From Candidatus Burkholderia humilis (GTDB lineage Bacteria; Pseudomonadota; Gammaproteobacteria; Burkholderiales; Burkholderiaceae): a stretch of DNA of 64,000 nucleotides. Of the stretch, positions 18,617-27,714 are shown piece after piece. The stretch is taken from NCBI GenBank assembly GCA_001184405.1, contig LFMX01000010.1, forward strand, positions 1 through 64,000. The letters are read 5' to 3'. The translations under genes and the position numbers were made by a program. Each line of letters opens with the position of its first letter. The stretch's first letter is position 1. Below the pieces are notes generated by a model, which had not been told where the DNA came from, did not search any database, and saw only the letters and a program-made list of their open reading frames with translations.

Positions 18617-18692
18617 TGGTGCCGGCTGCAGGACTCGAACCCGCCACCTCATGATTACAAGTCAAGCGCTCTACCTGATGAGCTAAGCCGGC
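18617..18692 (-). tRNA. tRNA-Thr (anticodon TGT)
   Basis: The minus strand folds into a full cloverleaf with acceptor GCCGGCT/AGCCGGC, D stem GCTC/GAGC, anticodon loop CTTGTAA (anticodon TGT, reads ACA), T arm GCGGG-TTCGAGT-CCTGC and an encoded ACCA end, 76 bases in all. The anticodon stem CTTGA/TCATG has a U28-U42 mismatch; all other stem positions pair. The gene lies downstream of sspB on the same strand. Confidence 0.93.
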
Positions 18693-18716
18693 CAAACCCA
18701 AACCTTGAATTCTACT

Positions 18717-19199
18717 TCATTTGACGACTTTGAGGTGAGATCTTCCTGCTGATTTCGAAGCCTCGTCGTCAGATGCGGCCGATGCCGCAATCGGCTCGGA
18801 CCGCTCCGGCGCAACGTCTTCAGCCGCCGGAACCTCGCGCTCGACCGAACGCGGCATACCGGCCGAACTCGTCGAGCCCTGCGGCGCCGGCTCGACCGGA
18901 AACGCCATGCCCTGGCCGTTCTTACGCGCATAAATGGCGAGCACGCTCGCCACCTGCACCTCGATCTTGTGCGACTTGCCCGAGAAACGCGCGCTGAACT
19001 CGATCCATTCATTGCCCATCTGCAGCTGACTAGTCGCCTCGAAGCTGATGTTCAACACGATTTCATCGTTACGTACGAACTGACACGGCACGCGCGTGGC
19101 GCCGTCGACGCGAACCGCAATGTGGGGAGTGAAACCGTTATCTGTGCACCACTCGTACAACGCGCGCAGCAGATAAGGCTTGGTGGAAATCTCTTGCAT
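18717..19199 (-). CDS. sspB: ClpXP protease specificity-enhancing factor SspB
   Basis: This 160-residue protein begins STKPYLLRALYEWCTDNGFTPHI, the typical SspB start. A beta-rich substrate-binding domain reaches to about residue 105 (WIEFSARFSGKSHKIEVQV), followed by a disordered linker. The C-terminus (AGRSHLKVVK) matches the XB motif that docks on ClpX. SspB delivers ssrA-tagged proteins to ClpXP. It lies 64 bases downstream of sspA, and the two form the usual sspAB pair. It is intact. Confidence 0.92.
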   Translation of the reverse strand: MQEISTKPYLLRALYEWCTDNGFTPHIAVRVDGATRVPCQFVRNDEIVLNISFEATSQLQMGNEWIEFSARFSGKSHKIEVQVASVLAIYARKNGQGMAFPVEPAPQGSTSSAGMPRSVEREVPAAEDVAPERSEPIAASAASDDEASKSAGRSHLKVVK

Positions 19200-19263
19200 C
19201 AACTTTCCTCTGTCGGCACGCGACCGCGCGAAAACCGCGCCGCCGCCCGCCAACGCTTGCAAA

Positions 19264-19875
19264 CTATCGACGCATCACCTTTTCGGAAGGCGTCAGCGCT
19301 TCAATATAGGCCGGGCGGCTAAAAATGCGCTCGGCGTATTTCATCAACGGCGCGGCATTCTTCGACAGCTCGATGCCGTAGTGATCCAGACGCCACAAGA
19401 GCGGCGCGATGGCGACGTCGAGCATGGAGAACTCTTCGCCGAGCATGTACTTGTTCTTCAGGAAGATGGGCGCGAGCTGCGTCAGACGATCGCGGATGGC
19501 GCAGCTCGCCTTCTCGTGGTTCTTCTCCGCGGCCTTACCTTTTTCGTTTTCGAGCGTGCCGACGTGAACGAACAGTTCCTTTTCGAAGTTCAGCAAGAAC
19601 AAACGCGCGCGCGCGCGCTGCACGGGATCGGCCGGCATCAGCTGCGGATGCGGAAAACGCTCGTCGATGTATTCGTTGATGATATTCGACTCGTACAGAA
19701 TCAGGTCGCGCTCGACGAGAATCGGCACCTGGCCGTACGGGTTCATCACCGCGATGTCTTCCGGCTTGTTGAACAGATCAACGTCGCGGATCTCGAAATC
19801 CATGCCCTTTTCGAACAACACCAGCCGACAGCGCTGGGAGAACAGGCAAGTAGTGCCGGAATACAAAACCATCAT
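19264..19875 (-). CDS. sspA: Stringent starvation protein A (GST-fold)
   Basis: This 203-residue protein has a thioredoxin-like N-terminal domain (MMVLYSGTTCLFSQRCRLVLFEKGMDFEI), the GST cis-Pro region GQVPILVERDLILYESNIINEYI near residue 48, and an all-helical C-terminal domain ending in YIEALTPSEKVMRR. SspA lacks glutathione transferase activity in characterised members and binds RNA polymerase during starvation. Gene order petABC–sspA–sspB is standard in beta-proteobacteria. Confidence 0.92.
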   Translation of the reverse strand: MMVLYSGTTCLFSQRCRLVLFEKGMDFEIRDVDLFNKPEDIAVMNPYGQVPILVERDLILYESNIINEYIDERFPHPQLMPADPVQRARARLFLLNFEKELFVHVGTLENEKGKAAEKNHEKASCAIRDRLTQLAPIFLKNKYMLGEEFSMLDVAIAPLLWRLDHYGIELSKNAAPLMKYAERIFSRPAYIEALTPSEKVMRR

Positions 19876-19965
19876 GTTTTTAAATTTCCTTCAATAAACT
19901 CGAAGGGCCGGCCGCGGCGCCTCGCCTGATACGCCGCCGGGCCGACCCACGCCGTCGACGGCGCG

Positions 19966-20727
19966 CTATTTGATATCTTTCCAGTATGCCGCGTTCAGGC
20001 GCCACGCGAGGAAACTCAACAGCGCCAGGAACAGCAACACCCAGACGCCGAGCCGTTTCCGGTCTTGCTGCGCCGGCTCGGCCATCCACGACATGTACGA
20101 CACAAGATCCGCCACAGTAGAATCATAATCCACGTTGGACATGGCGCCGGGCGTGACTTGAGTGTAACCCACGAATCTTCTTACCTTTTCACCGGTCTTC
20201 TCGTCGGTATCGGTATCGGTATCGAACTTCGCGTCGCGGATGCCCTGCAGCGTCCAGAGCACGTGCGGCATACCGACATTTTCGTACACGCGATTATTCC
20301 AACCCGTCGGGCGCGTCGGATCGCGGTAAAAACTCCGTAAGTACGTATAAAGCCAGTCCTTTCCGCGTGCGCGCGCTTCGACCGACAAGTCCGGCGGCGA
20401 TGCCCCGAACCACGCCTTCGCGTCGTCCGGGCGCATGGCGATGGACATCGTGTTGCCGACTTTATCGGTCGTGAAGAGCAGATTCTCCTGAATCTGCTTC
20501 TCGCTGATGCCGATGTCCGTCAGCCGGTTGTAGCGCATCAGGTTCGCACTATGGCAGTTCAGGCAATAGTTTACAAAGATTTGCGCGCCGTGCTGCAAGG
20601 ACGCGAGATTGTCCGAACTGTCCGGTGCGCGATCGAGCACCGCTTCTTCCTCGGCGTGCGCCGGCATCGACCCGAATGCAAACAGCGCCGCACCGATCAT
20701 CGCTATTGTAGAGAGCCCTTTTTTCAT
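19966..20727 (-). CDS. petC: Cytochrome c1 of the bc1 complex
   Basis: This 253-residue protein has a signal peptide (residues 1-25, ending SMPAHA) and the covalent haem site CLNCH at residues 55-59 within NYCLNCHSANLMRYNRL. A single C-terminal anchor lies at about 230-247 (LGVWVLLFLALLSFLAWRL). It carries electrons from the Rieske protein to soluble cytochrome c on the periplasmic side. It follows petB by 21 bases and is the last gene of petABC. It looks intact. Confidence 0.95.
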   Translation of the reverse strand: MKKGLSTIAMIGAALFAFGSMPAHAEEEAVLDRAPDSSDNLASLQHGAQIFVNYCLNCHSANLMRYNRLTDIGISEKQIQENLLFTTDKVGNTMSIAMRPDDAKAWFGASPPDLSVEARARGKDWLYTYLRSFYRDPTRPTGWNNRVYENVGMPHVLWTLQGIRDAKFDTDTDTDEKTGEKVRRFVGYTQVTPGAMSNVDYDSTVADLVSYMSWMAEPAQQDRKRLGVWVLLFLALLSFLAWRLNAAYWKDIK

Positions 20728-20748
20728 CGTAATTGTCTCCGGACGTGC

Positions 20749-22131
20749 TCAGTGAGGTTTGTAGTGCACTCGCTCGGGCGGCGTCTTGAATTTGCCACGC
20801 GGCGTCCAGAAAGGCATGCCGAGGAAAAACGCGAAATAGATCAGCGCGCAAATCTGCGCGATCAGTGTCGCGGCGGGCGATGGCGGTCGCGTGCCCAGGA
20901 AGCCGAGCATCAGGAACGCGAAGACGAAGATCGCATAGAAGACTTTGTGGAAGAGCGGCCGGTAGCGGATCGACTTCACCGGACTACGGTCGAGCCACGG
21001 CAGGAAGAAGAGCGATACGACCGCCGTGCCCATCACGACCACGCCCCAAAATTTCGATTCCGTCAGCGCCATGAAGACCAGCACCACGACGGTGAACACC
21101 GGCAGACCGAGCTTCCACTTGCCGCGCGCCTTGATGAGCGCGAGCAACCCGAGCAGCGCGATGACGATCATCAGCACGATCTTGAACGGATCGGTCGTGG
21201 CGCGGAGCATGGCGTAGAACGCGGTGAAGTACCAGACCGGCGCGATTTCCGGCGGCGTCTGCAGCGGATTGGCCGGCACGAAGTTGTTTGCTTCGAGAAA
21301 GTAGCCGCCCATTTCCGGCGCGAAGAAAATGATCGCCGCGAAGATCAGCAGGAACACGGACACGCCCATGAAATCGTGCACCGAGTAATACGGATGGAAC
21401 GGAATGCCATCGAGCGGAATGCCGTTTGCGTCCTTCCTCACCTTGATCTCGACACCGTCCGGATTGTTCGATCCGACTTCGTGCAGCGCAACCAAGTGCG
21501 TCACCACGAGACCCAGCAGCACGAGCGGAATCGCGATCACGTGGAACGCAAAGAAGCGGTTCAGCGTGACATCGGACACGACGTAATCGCCGCGAATCCA
21601 CAGCGACAAGTCCGGACCGATGAACGGAATCGCAGAGAAAAGATTCACGATCACCTGCGCGCCCCAGAACGACATTTGCCCCCACGGCAGCAGATAGCCG
21701 AAGAACGCCTCGGCCATCAAGCATAGGAAAATGGCGCAGCCGAAGATCCATACCAGTTCGCGTGGCTTGCGATACGACCCGTACATCAGACCGCGGAACA
21801 TGTGCAGATACACGACGACGAAGAACATCGACGCGCCCGTGGAGTGCATGTAGCGAATCAGCCAGCCCCACGGCACCTCGCGCATGATGTACTCGACCGA
21901 TGCGAACGCCAACGTCGCATCGGGCTTGTAGTTCATCGTGAGGAAAATGCCGGTGACGATCTGATTGACCAGCACCAGCAAGGCGAGCGAGCCGAAGAAG
22001 TACCAGAAGTTGAAGTTCTTCGGCGCGTAGTACTCGGAAACGTGTTTCTTCCAGGTCGAGGTCAGCGGAAACCGGCGATTGATCCAACCGGTCAAGCCCG
22101 TTGTCTCTACTTCCTTTTCAGCGCTAGCCAT
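20749..22131 (-). CDS. petB: Cytochrome b of the bc1 complex
   Basis: This 460-residue integral membrane protein has the conserved start GWINRRFPLTSTWKKH, the Qo/helix regions GWLIRYMHSTGASMFFVVVY and GYLLPWGQMSFWGAQV, and the PEWYF-type loop seen here as IAPVWYFTAFYAMLR. Haem-ligand histidines lie in helices B and D. It oxidises ubiquinol and reduces quinone at the two membrane faces. It starts immediately after the petA stop, so the two are coupled. No lesions are seen. Confidence 0.95.
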   Translation of the reverse strand: MASAEKEVETTGLTGWINRRFPLTSTWKKHVSEYYAPKNFNFWYFFGSLALLVLVNQIVTGIFLTMNYKPDATLAFASVEYIMREVPWGWLIRYMHSTGASMFFVVVYLHMFRGLMYGSYRKPRELVWIFGCAIFLCLMAEAFFGYLLPWGQMSFWGAQVIVNLFSAIPFIGPDLSLWIRGDYVVSDVTLNRFFAFHVIAIPLVLLGLVVTHLVALHEVGSNNPDGVEIKVRKDANGIPLDGIPFHPYYSVHDFMGVSVFLLIFAAIIFFAPEMGGYFLEANNFVPANPLQTPPEIAPVWYFTAFYAMLRATTDPFKIVLMIVIALLGLLALIKARGKWKLGLPVFTVVVLVFMALTESKFWGVVVMGTAVVSLFFLPWLDRSPVKSIRYRPLFHKVFYAIFVFAFLMLGFLGTRPPSPAATLIAQICALIYFAFFLGMPFWTPRGKFKTPPERVHYKPH

Positions 22132-22752
22132 TTAAGCCTCTCCCTTTTCGTCCTTGCCGATCACGAGTTGCGTCGCGGAAGTGAACATGAACGGTGGGAT
22201 GTCCAGGTTCTGCGGCGCGGGCTTGTTCTTGAAGACGCGGCCCGCCAGGTCGTAGGTCGAACCGTGACATGGGCAGAGAAAACCGCCCGGCCAGTTATCG
22301 GAGAGATTGGGTTGCGGACCCTCCTGGAAGCGCGGTGTCGGCGTGCAGCCCAGATGCGTGCACACCGCGACCGCGACAAGAATGTTCTTGTGGTCGGCGC
22401 GCGATCGATACTCGTTGTTGCAGTACTCCGGCAACGGCATCGAGAATTCCATCTTGCTTTTGGGATCGGCGACTTCGTTGTCGGCCTTGGTGATATCGGA
22501 CAGCATTTCGTCGGTGCGATTGAGAATCCACACTGGCTTGCCGCGCCAGGCGACGGTCATCATCTCGCCCGGCTTGAGTCCGCTGATATCCACCTCGACG
22601 GGAGCGCCAGCCGCCTTGGCCTTCGCCGATGGAGCGAACGAATTTACAAAAGGAACTACGGTTGCTACAGCTCCGACACCACCTGCTGCGGTCGTCGCAA
22701 TCAGCCAGGTACGGCGGCCGCCGTCGACGCGTTTTTCATCCTTGTCTCGCAT
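22132..22752 (-). CDS. petA: Rieske iron-sulfur protein of the bc1 complex
   Basis: This 206-residue protein has the 2Fe-2S ligand motifs CTHLGC (131-136) and CPCHG (160-164). Its N-terminal membrane segment follows GGRRTWLIATTA, a twin-arginine signal, so it is an expected Tat substrate; tatABC lies 2.3 kb away in the same orientation. The start at 22752 (MRDKDEKRV) is preferred over an in-frame ATG four codons upstream. It is the first gene of petABC. The 216 bases between it and the Nif3-like gene must hold the promoter, but no clear boxes stand out. Confidence 0.95.
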   Translation of the reverse strand: MRDKDEKRVDGGRRTWLIATTAAGGVGAVATVVPFVNSFAPSAKAKAAGAPVEVDISGLKPGEMMTVAWRGKPVWILNRTDEMLSDITKADNEVADPKSKMEFSMPLPEYCNNEYRSRADHKNILVAVAVCTHLGCTPTPRFQEGPQPNLSDNWPGGFLCPCHGSTYDLAGRVFKNKPAPQNLDIPPFMFTSATQLVIGKDEKGEA

Positions 22753-22968
22753 CACACGCCCCACTTCTAAGTTGGATTTATACCGTCACATCAGTGTTCC
22801 GCCGTTAGTGTGCGCGAATGGAGTTGGCATTTACAAGGGCCAGCTAGCAAAAATCACTCGAAGTCCTTGATGCTTCAGGGTTTTCCCCACGTTAATCGCG
22901 CATTGGGTGAAGCATTTTTTTAAGGCAACTGCAAGCGCCGATAATGTCGCCGGCAGCTTAATCGCGCA

Positions 22969-23715
22969 TTAAACCGGATTATCGATATCGATAAAAACAT
23001 GCTCGATATCGAATTGCTCCAACAGATGCGAACCGAGCGCCTGCACGCCATAACGCTCGGTCGCATGATGCCCCGCCGCGATATACGCGACGCCCGATTC
23101 CGCCGCGATGTGCATGGTCTGCTCGGAGACTTCGCCGCTCACGAAGACATCCGCGCCGGCGGTGATGGCGGCATCGAAATAACCTTGCGCGCCGCCGGTG
23201 CACCACGCCACGCGCCGCAATTGCATGTCTGCGTCGCCGAACACGAGCGGCTTGCGGCCGAGCGCATTTTCCACGGTCGCCGAAAAGTGCTCGAGCGAGA
23301 GCGGCATGCCGAGCGTCGCGATCCAGTCGAGATCCTGGTCGGCGAAACGACCATCCGCGATCAAACCCAGCCGCGAGCCGAGCTGCGCGTTGTTGCCGAA
23401 GTCCGGATGCGAATCCAGCGGCAGATGATAGGCGAACAAATTGATGTCGTTCTGAATCAGCGTTTTCAACCGCTGATACTTGCGCCCGGTGACTTGCGGC
23501 GCCTCGTTCTTCCAGAAGTAACCGTGATGCACAAGCACGGTATCCGCGCCCCACTCCAGCGCGGCCTCGAGAAACGCCAGCGAGGCGGTCACGCCCGTCG
23601 CGATCTTCTGCACGCGGCGCGTGCCTTCAACCTGCAGGCCGTTCGGGCAATAGTCCTTGAAGCGGCCGATTTCCAGCAGATTGTTCAGATACAATTCGAG
23701 TTCGATCCGATCCAT
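22969..23715 (-). CDS. Nif3-like dinuclear metal-centre protein
   Basis: This 248-residue protein of the Nif3/YbgI family has metal-binding segments [13 protein letters not shown] near residue 20, [14 protein letters not shown] near 58, [13 protein letters not shown] near 97 and GHHATERYG near the end. The family forms a toroidal hexamer with two metals per subunit. It is sometimes labelled GTP cyclohydrolase 1 type 2, but the physiological role is unclear. It is transcribed divergently from the Deg protease, with only 20 bases between the two starts. Confidence 0.88.
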   Translation of the reverse strand: MDRIELELYLNNLLEIGRFKDYCPNGLQVEGTRRVQKIATGVTASLAFLEAALEWGADTVLVHHGYFWKNEAPQVTGRKYQRLKTLIQNDINLFAYHLPLDSHPDFGNNAQLGSRLGLIADGRFADQDLDWIATLGMPLSLEHFSATVENALGRKPLVFGDADMQLRRVAWCTGGAQGYFDAAITAGADVFVSGEVSEQTMHIAAESGVAYIAAGHHATERYGVQALGSHLLEQFDIEHVFIDIDNPV

Positions 23716-23735
23716 GAAATCCTCTATCCCTTCAA

Positions 23736-24953
23736 ATGCTTAGACGCTTCTGGCTACTTTTTGCCCAAGCGGTCACCGTGCTTTTGGCCTTGATGTTCAT
23801 CGTCGCGACGCTGAAACCGCAGTGGCTTCAACGTCAGGGCCAATTCGGCAAACAACTTGCCGAGCCGATCGTCGCGTTACAAGAAGTGGCGCCGAGCATT
23901 GGCTCGCGGCCGCTTCAGTCGTCGTATTCCGAGGGCGCGCAGAAAGCCATGCCCGCGGTCGTGAATGTGTTCTCCAGCAAGGACGGCAATCTGCCGCCCG
24001 ATCCGCGCGCGAAAGATCCGCTCTTCCGGTATTTCTTCGGCGACAAGAACAAGCGCAAGTCTGACGAGCCGCCAGCGTCGAATCTCGGCTCGGGTGTCAT
24101 CGTCAGCTCGGAAGGTTACATTCTAACGAACCAGCACGTCGTCGATGGCGCGGACCAGATCGAAGTCGCGCTTGCCGACGGCCGCACATCGAGCGCGAAA
24201 GTGATCGGCGTCGATCCGGAAACGGACCTCGCCGTGCTCAAGATCAACATGACGAATCTGCCGAGCATCACGCTCGGGCGCATGGATCAGACGCACGTCG
24301 GCGATGTCGTGCTCGCCATCGGCAATCCGTTCGGCGTCGGCCAGACGGTCACGATGGGCATTGTCAGCGCGCTCGGGCGCAATCACCTCGGCATCAACAC
24401 GTTCGAGAACTTCATTCAGACGGACGCGGCCATCAATCCCGGCAATTCGGGCGGAGCGCTCGTCGATGTGAACGGCAATCTGCTCGGCATCAACACCGCG
24501 ATTTATTCACGCAGTGGCGGGTCGCTGGGCATCGGGTTCGCCATTCCGGTGTCGACCGCGCGCAGCGTGCTCGAAAGCATCATCACGACGGGCACAGTCA
24601 CGCGCGGCTGGATCGGCGTGGAGCCGCAGGATGTGACGCCGGAGATCGCGAAATCATTCGGGCTGGATCAGAAGTCTGGCGCGATCGTCGCGGGCGTGCT
24701 GCAGGGCGGCCCGGCGGACAAGGCGGGCATCAAGCCGGGCGACATTCTCGTCTCCATCAACGACGATACGATCACCGACACCACACGCCTGCTAAACGTC
24801 GTCGCGCAAATCAAACCGGGCACGGCGGTGAAGGTCCATCTGATGCGCAAGAATAAGGAGCTCGACGTCAGCGTGACCATCGGCAAGCGTCCTGCGCAAC
24901 CGCGCGCGCCGCAAATGCCGGACGAAGAGCAGGGCGACCAGAGCGACGAATAA
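23736..24953 (+). CDS. Deg/HtrA-family periplasmic serine protease (one PDZ domain)
   Basis: This 405-residue protein has one N-terminal membrane helix (residues about 5-24) and a trypsin-like domain with catalytic His134 (TNQHVVDGA), Asp164 (ETDLAVLKI) and Ser238 ([11 protein letters not shown]). A single PDZ domain follows (about 285-385). The anchor and single PDZ resemble DegS, which starts the sigma-E envelope stress cascade, but the length and Pro-rich tail ([12 protein letters not shown]) also fit Burkholderia DegQ-like proteins. It is intact and ends before a strong terminator hairpin. Confidence 0.9.
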   Translation: MLRRFWLLFAQAVTVLLALMFIVATLKPQWLQRQGQFGKQLAEPIVALQEVAPSIGSRPLQSSYSEGAQKAMPAVVNVFSSKDGNLPPDPRAKDPLFRYFFGDKNKRKSDEPPASNLGSGVIVSSEGYILTNQHVVDGADQIEVALADGRTSSAKVIGVDPETDLAVLKINMTNLPSITLGRMDQTHVGDVVLAIGNPFGVGQTVTMGIVSALGRNHLGINTFENFIQTDAAINPGNSGGALVDVNGNLLGINTAIYSRSGGSLGIGFAIPVSTARSVLESIITTGTVTRGWIGVEPQDVTPEIAKSFGLDQKSGAIVAGVLQGGPADKAGIKPGDILVSINDDTITDTTRLLNVVAQIKPGTAVKVHLMRKNKELDVSVTIGKRPAQPRAPQMPDEEQGDQSDE

Positions 24954-24972
24954 GGCGCATGGCTGAAAAGAC

Positions 24973-25007
24973 AAAAGGCAGCTTCGGATTGTCGAAGCTG
25001 CCTTTTT
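24973..25007 (+). terminator. Rho-independent terminator after the Deg protease gene
   Basis: A 14-base perfect stem (AAAAGGCAGCTTCG/CGAAGCTGCCTTTT) with a six-base loop is followed by Ts. The A-run on the opposite side could let it also end the leftward tatABC transcript. Confidence 0.9.
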
Positions 25008-25061
25008 ATTTGCGCTAACCACAGGGATTACCCTCGGACAAAATGCCGCGCCGTGACTCGG

Positions 25062-25844
25062 TTATTTGACCGTCACTTCGTTGCTATCGCTTTTCAGCGC
25101 ATCCTTCGGCACGACCAGACGCGCCGCGATCAAACCCACTTCGTACAGAATGATGAGCGGAATCGCGAGAATCAGTTGCGAGAACACATCCGGCGGCGTC
25201 ACGACCGCCGAAATCACAAACGCGCCGACGATCACGTAAGGACGAATCTGCTTGAGCTTCGCAAGGCTCACCACGCCCATGCGCGCAAGCAGCACAACGA
25301 CGATCGGCACTTCGAACGTCATACCGAAGCACAGGAACATCGTCAAAACGAAGCTCAAATAATTGTCGATGTCCGTCGTCATTTCCGCACCGAGCGGCGC
25401 GTTGTAATGCGCCATTACGCGGAAAATGGTCGGGAACACGACGAAATAGGCGAACGCCATGCCGCACAGAAATAGCGTGTAGCTGCTGAAGACGAGCGGC
25501 CCCACGAGCTTCTTTTCATGCTGATACAAACCCGGCGCGACGAACGCCCAAATCTGATACAGCACGATCGGCAATACAATCACGAAGGTGACGAGCATCG
25601 TCACTTTCATCGGCACGAAGAACGAGCCGGTGACATCGGTGACGATCATCTTGCCGGCGCGCGGCAGGTTTTGCATCAGCGGACGGGCGAGCAGCTTGAA
25701 GATATTCGGCGCCCAATAAACGAGGCTTACGAACACGACGATCACCGCCGCACCCGCGCGCATGATGCGGTCACGCAGCTCGACGAGATGCGAGATGAAC
25801 GTCTCTTCGACGGGCTCTTCTTTAGGTTGTTGCGGGTCGCTCAC
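25062..25844 (-). CDS. tatC: Sec-independent protein translocase TatC
   Basis: This 260-residue polytopic protein has six predicted membrane helices. The TatC signature ETFISHLVELRDRIMRA is near the N-terminus, and FGMTFEVPIVVVLL lies near residue 170. TatC with TatB recognises twin-arginine signals, and TatA forms the pore. It is the last gene of tatABC (order A-B-C on the minus strand) and is intact. The basic, Ser-rich tail after the sixth helix is short. Confidence 0.95.
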   Translation of the reverse strand: MSDPQQPKEEPVEETFISHLVELRDRIMRAGAAVIVVFVSLVYWAPNIFKLLARPLMQNLPRAGKMIVTDVTGSFFVPMKVTMLVTFVIVLPIVLYQIWAFVAPGLYQHEKKLVGPLVFSSYTLFLCGMAFAYFVVFPTIFRVMAHYNAPLGAEMTTDIDNYLSFVLTMFLCFGMTFEVPIVVVLLARMGVVSLAKLKQIRPYVIVGAFVISAVVTPPDVFSQLILAIPLIILYEVGLIAARLVVPKDALKSDSNEVTVK

Positions 25845-25888
25845 GCCGGCCCTCTGTATGAATCATCGATGAAAGGAAACGCAGCCGA

Positions 25889-26449
25889 TCAGAAGAATTT
25901 CGTCGAACGGCGCAGAGTTTCGGGTGTATGACGAGCGACGCGCGCCGCGCCCGACTGAACACGGGTGCGTTGAGCTGTCGTGCGTTTGTACCAGCTCGGA
26001 ATGGCGCTTTGCTTCACGCGCCAGTTCTTGCGCACCGCCTTCTTCTGCGGCGGATGCGACAGCGGAGCGCGGCGGATCATCCGCTCGCGGGTAGCCGCCG
26101 CTTCCGCATCGTCGATCTCCGGCGTTGGCTCCGCGCCGCCGGCGATGCTCGGCGACACCGACGTGCCTTCTTTCCAGGCATCGTTGAGATCGGTCTCGTG
26201 GCGCTTGAGCGTATCGTGAATCGACGATTCGACGTTCGATGCCGCGCTCTCGAAGTCCTTGCGCATTTTTTTGAGTTCGTCGAGCTCCATTTCGCGCGCC
26301 ACCTCCGACTTGACGTCGTTGATGTAGCGCTGCGCACGCCCGAAGAGCGCGCCTGCCGTGCGTGCAACGCCCGGCAGGCGTTCGGGCCCGAGCACCACGA
26401 GGGCAACGACGCCGATGAGCGCCATTTTGGTCAGACCGAGATCGAGCAT
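25889..26449 (-). CDS. tatB: Sec-independent protein translocase TatB
   Basis: This 186-residue protein has an N-terminal helix (MLDLGLTKMALIGVVALVVLGPERLP) with the conserved Glu and Gly-Pro hinge of TatB. A long amphipathic and coiled region follows (about 30-110), then a basic tail. It forms the Tat receptor with TatC. It sits between tatA (36-base gap) and tatC (44-base gap). Confidence 0.93.
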   Translation of the reverse strand: MLDLGLTKMALIGVVALVVLGPERLPGVARTAGALFGRAQRYINDVKSEVAREMELDELKKMRKDFESAASNVESSIHDTLKRHETDLNDAWKEGTSVSPSIAGGAEPTPEIDDAEAAATRERMIRRAPLSHPPQKKAVRKNWRVKQSAIPSWYKRTTAQRTRVQSGAARVARHTPETLRRSTKFF

Positions 26450-26485
26450 TGAACGTGAAGTGGAAGGTTGCGGTTCGCGACGGGC

Positions 26486-26722
26486 TTAACGATAGTCGTT
26501 CGAACGCGACTTGTCCTTCGCCTCGACATCGACGGTACCATCACGCGAGAGCTCACACTGCTTTTCCGGCGATGCGGGCGTTTCGCCTTCGCGCATGCCT
26601 TCCTTGAAGCCCTTCACCGCGCCGCCCAGATCGCCGCCGATATTGCGCAGTTTCTTCGTGCCGAAGACCAGCGCCACGATCAGCAAGACGATCAACCAAT
26701 GCCAAATGCTTAACGAACCCAT
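26486..26722 (-). CDS. tatA: Sec-independent protein translocase TatA
   Basis: This 78-residue protein starts [29 protein letters not shown]: one membrane helix (6-21), the FGTKKL hinge and an amphipathic helix ([17 protein letters not shown]). A charged tail follows. TatA oligomers make the translocation pore for folded proteins. The start at 26722 is preferred over an upstream in-frame ATG at 26746 because TatA begins at this conserved helix. Confidence 0.93.
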   Translation of the reverse strand: MGSLSIWHWLIVLLIVALVFGTKKLRNIGGDLGGAVKGFKEGMREGETPASPEKQCELSRDGTVDVEAKDKSRSNDYR

Positions 26723-26876
26723 GAATGAAAACTCTCCGTGATTCATCGCGACGGCCAGTCGCGACGAAAGATCGGCCTTGCGGCCCGAGCCGAAACACGT
26801 TGCTTCAGCTATCGATTATCGATTTTGCGCGCCCAATATTTCATTGCAAGGTGTAAACCGAAAATATTCGGTCTTT

Positions 26877-27232
26877 TTAGCCCATTCGCCGCCAAGGACG
26901 CGCACCAGCCAGCAAATGAGCGTGAATGTATACACCTCTTGCCCGCCCGGTCCGGTCTTGATCACCGTGCGAAAACCCGTGTCGCCACCCGTATAGGCCA
27001 CGCCCAGGTCCTTCGCCAACCGTCCGACGAGACTCACCATTCTACCAAGCAGCGGACTGTCATTTTCTGTGCAGTGCGACAAGGTTTCGATGTGACGCTT
27101 CGGAATCACGAGCACATGCACCGGCGCGGCGGGATTGATGTCGTTGAAGGCGAGAAATTCGTCGTCCTCATACACCTTGGCGCTGGGAATCTGTCCCGCC
27201 GCGATCTTGCAGAAAATGCAGTCTTGACTCAT
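26877..27232 (-). pseudogene. hinT: HIT family nucleotide hydrolase (HinT), frameshifted in the catalytic motif
   Basis: The first 100 residues are typical: CIFCKIAAGQIPSAKVYEDDEFLAF, NPAAPVHVLVIPKRHI and TGFRTVIKTGPGGQEV. The catalytic triad region should follow. Instead the frame changes at about 26930. The other frame reads ACAT-less HIHAHLLAGARPWRRMG to a stop at 26877, and restoring one C gives YHIHAHLLAG. So a single-base deletion removes the H-x-H-x-H motif that hydrolyses phosphoramidates such as AMP-lysine. The shifted product runs on to 26816 with unrelated residues. Confidence 0.85.
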
Positions 27233-27275
27233 GGGTATCGTTACGTCCGTTGCGTGTGGTATCGGAGAAGCAATC

Positions 27276-27668
27276 TCAGAACCACGCGCGCGGATCAAGC
27301 ATCTTTTGTTCGTAGAGAAAGAGCCAGCCCTTGATGATGCGATAAAGGGTCCAGATGCTCACCGCGCCGATGATCAGAAACCCGAGCCCGATCCAGATCA
27401 GCGCGAAGCCGATCACGTAACCGAGTAACGCCCACCAGAACGTGCGGATCTGCCACGTGAAGTGCGGTTCATACGGCGTACCGGATGCATCGCCGCGCTT
27501 GATGTAGTTGATGATGATCGCAACCAGCCCCGTCAGGCCGCCGGTCAGCCAGTGAATGGCGTACAGCGCGTACAGGATGTGCGTGAGCGTGCGCATGTTG
27601 CGCAGGCGCTCCGGATCGATCGATTCCTGATAAACAGGCGGGGGATACGGTTCGTAAGGCTGGTTCAT
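27276..27668 (-). CDS. DUF4870-like small membrane protein
   Basis: This 130-residue protein has a Pro/Tyr-rich N-terminus (MNQPYEPYPPPVYQES) and three membrane helices at about residues 28-52, 73-100 and 103-120. NYIKRGDASGTPYEPHFTWQIRTFWW is close to the DUF4870/Tic20-like pattern. The function is unknown. It lies between hinT and hisE and is probably transcribed with the his genes. It is intact. Confidence 0.8.
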   Translation of the reverse strand: MNQPYEPYPPPVYQESIDPERLRNMRTLTHILYALYAIHWLTGGLTGLVAIIINYIKRGDASGTPYEPHFTWQIRTFWWALLGYVIGFALIWIGLGFLIIGAVSIWTLYRIIKGWLFLYEQKMLDPRAWF

Positions 27669-27714
27669 GCTCGCCCTCCTTGGCTAAGGGGCAAACTCGG
27701 GGCAAAAACGCTCG

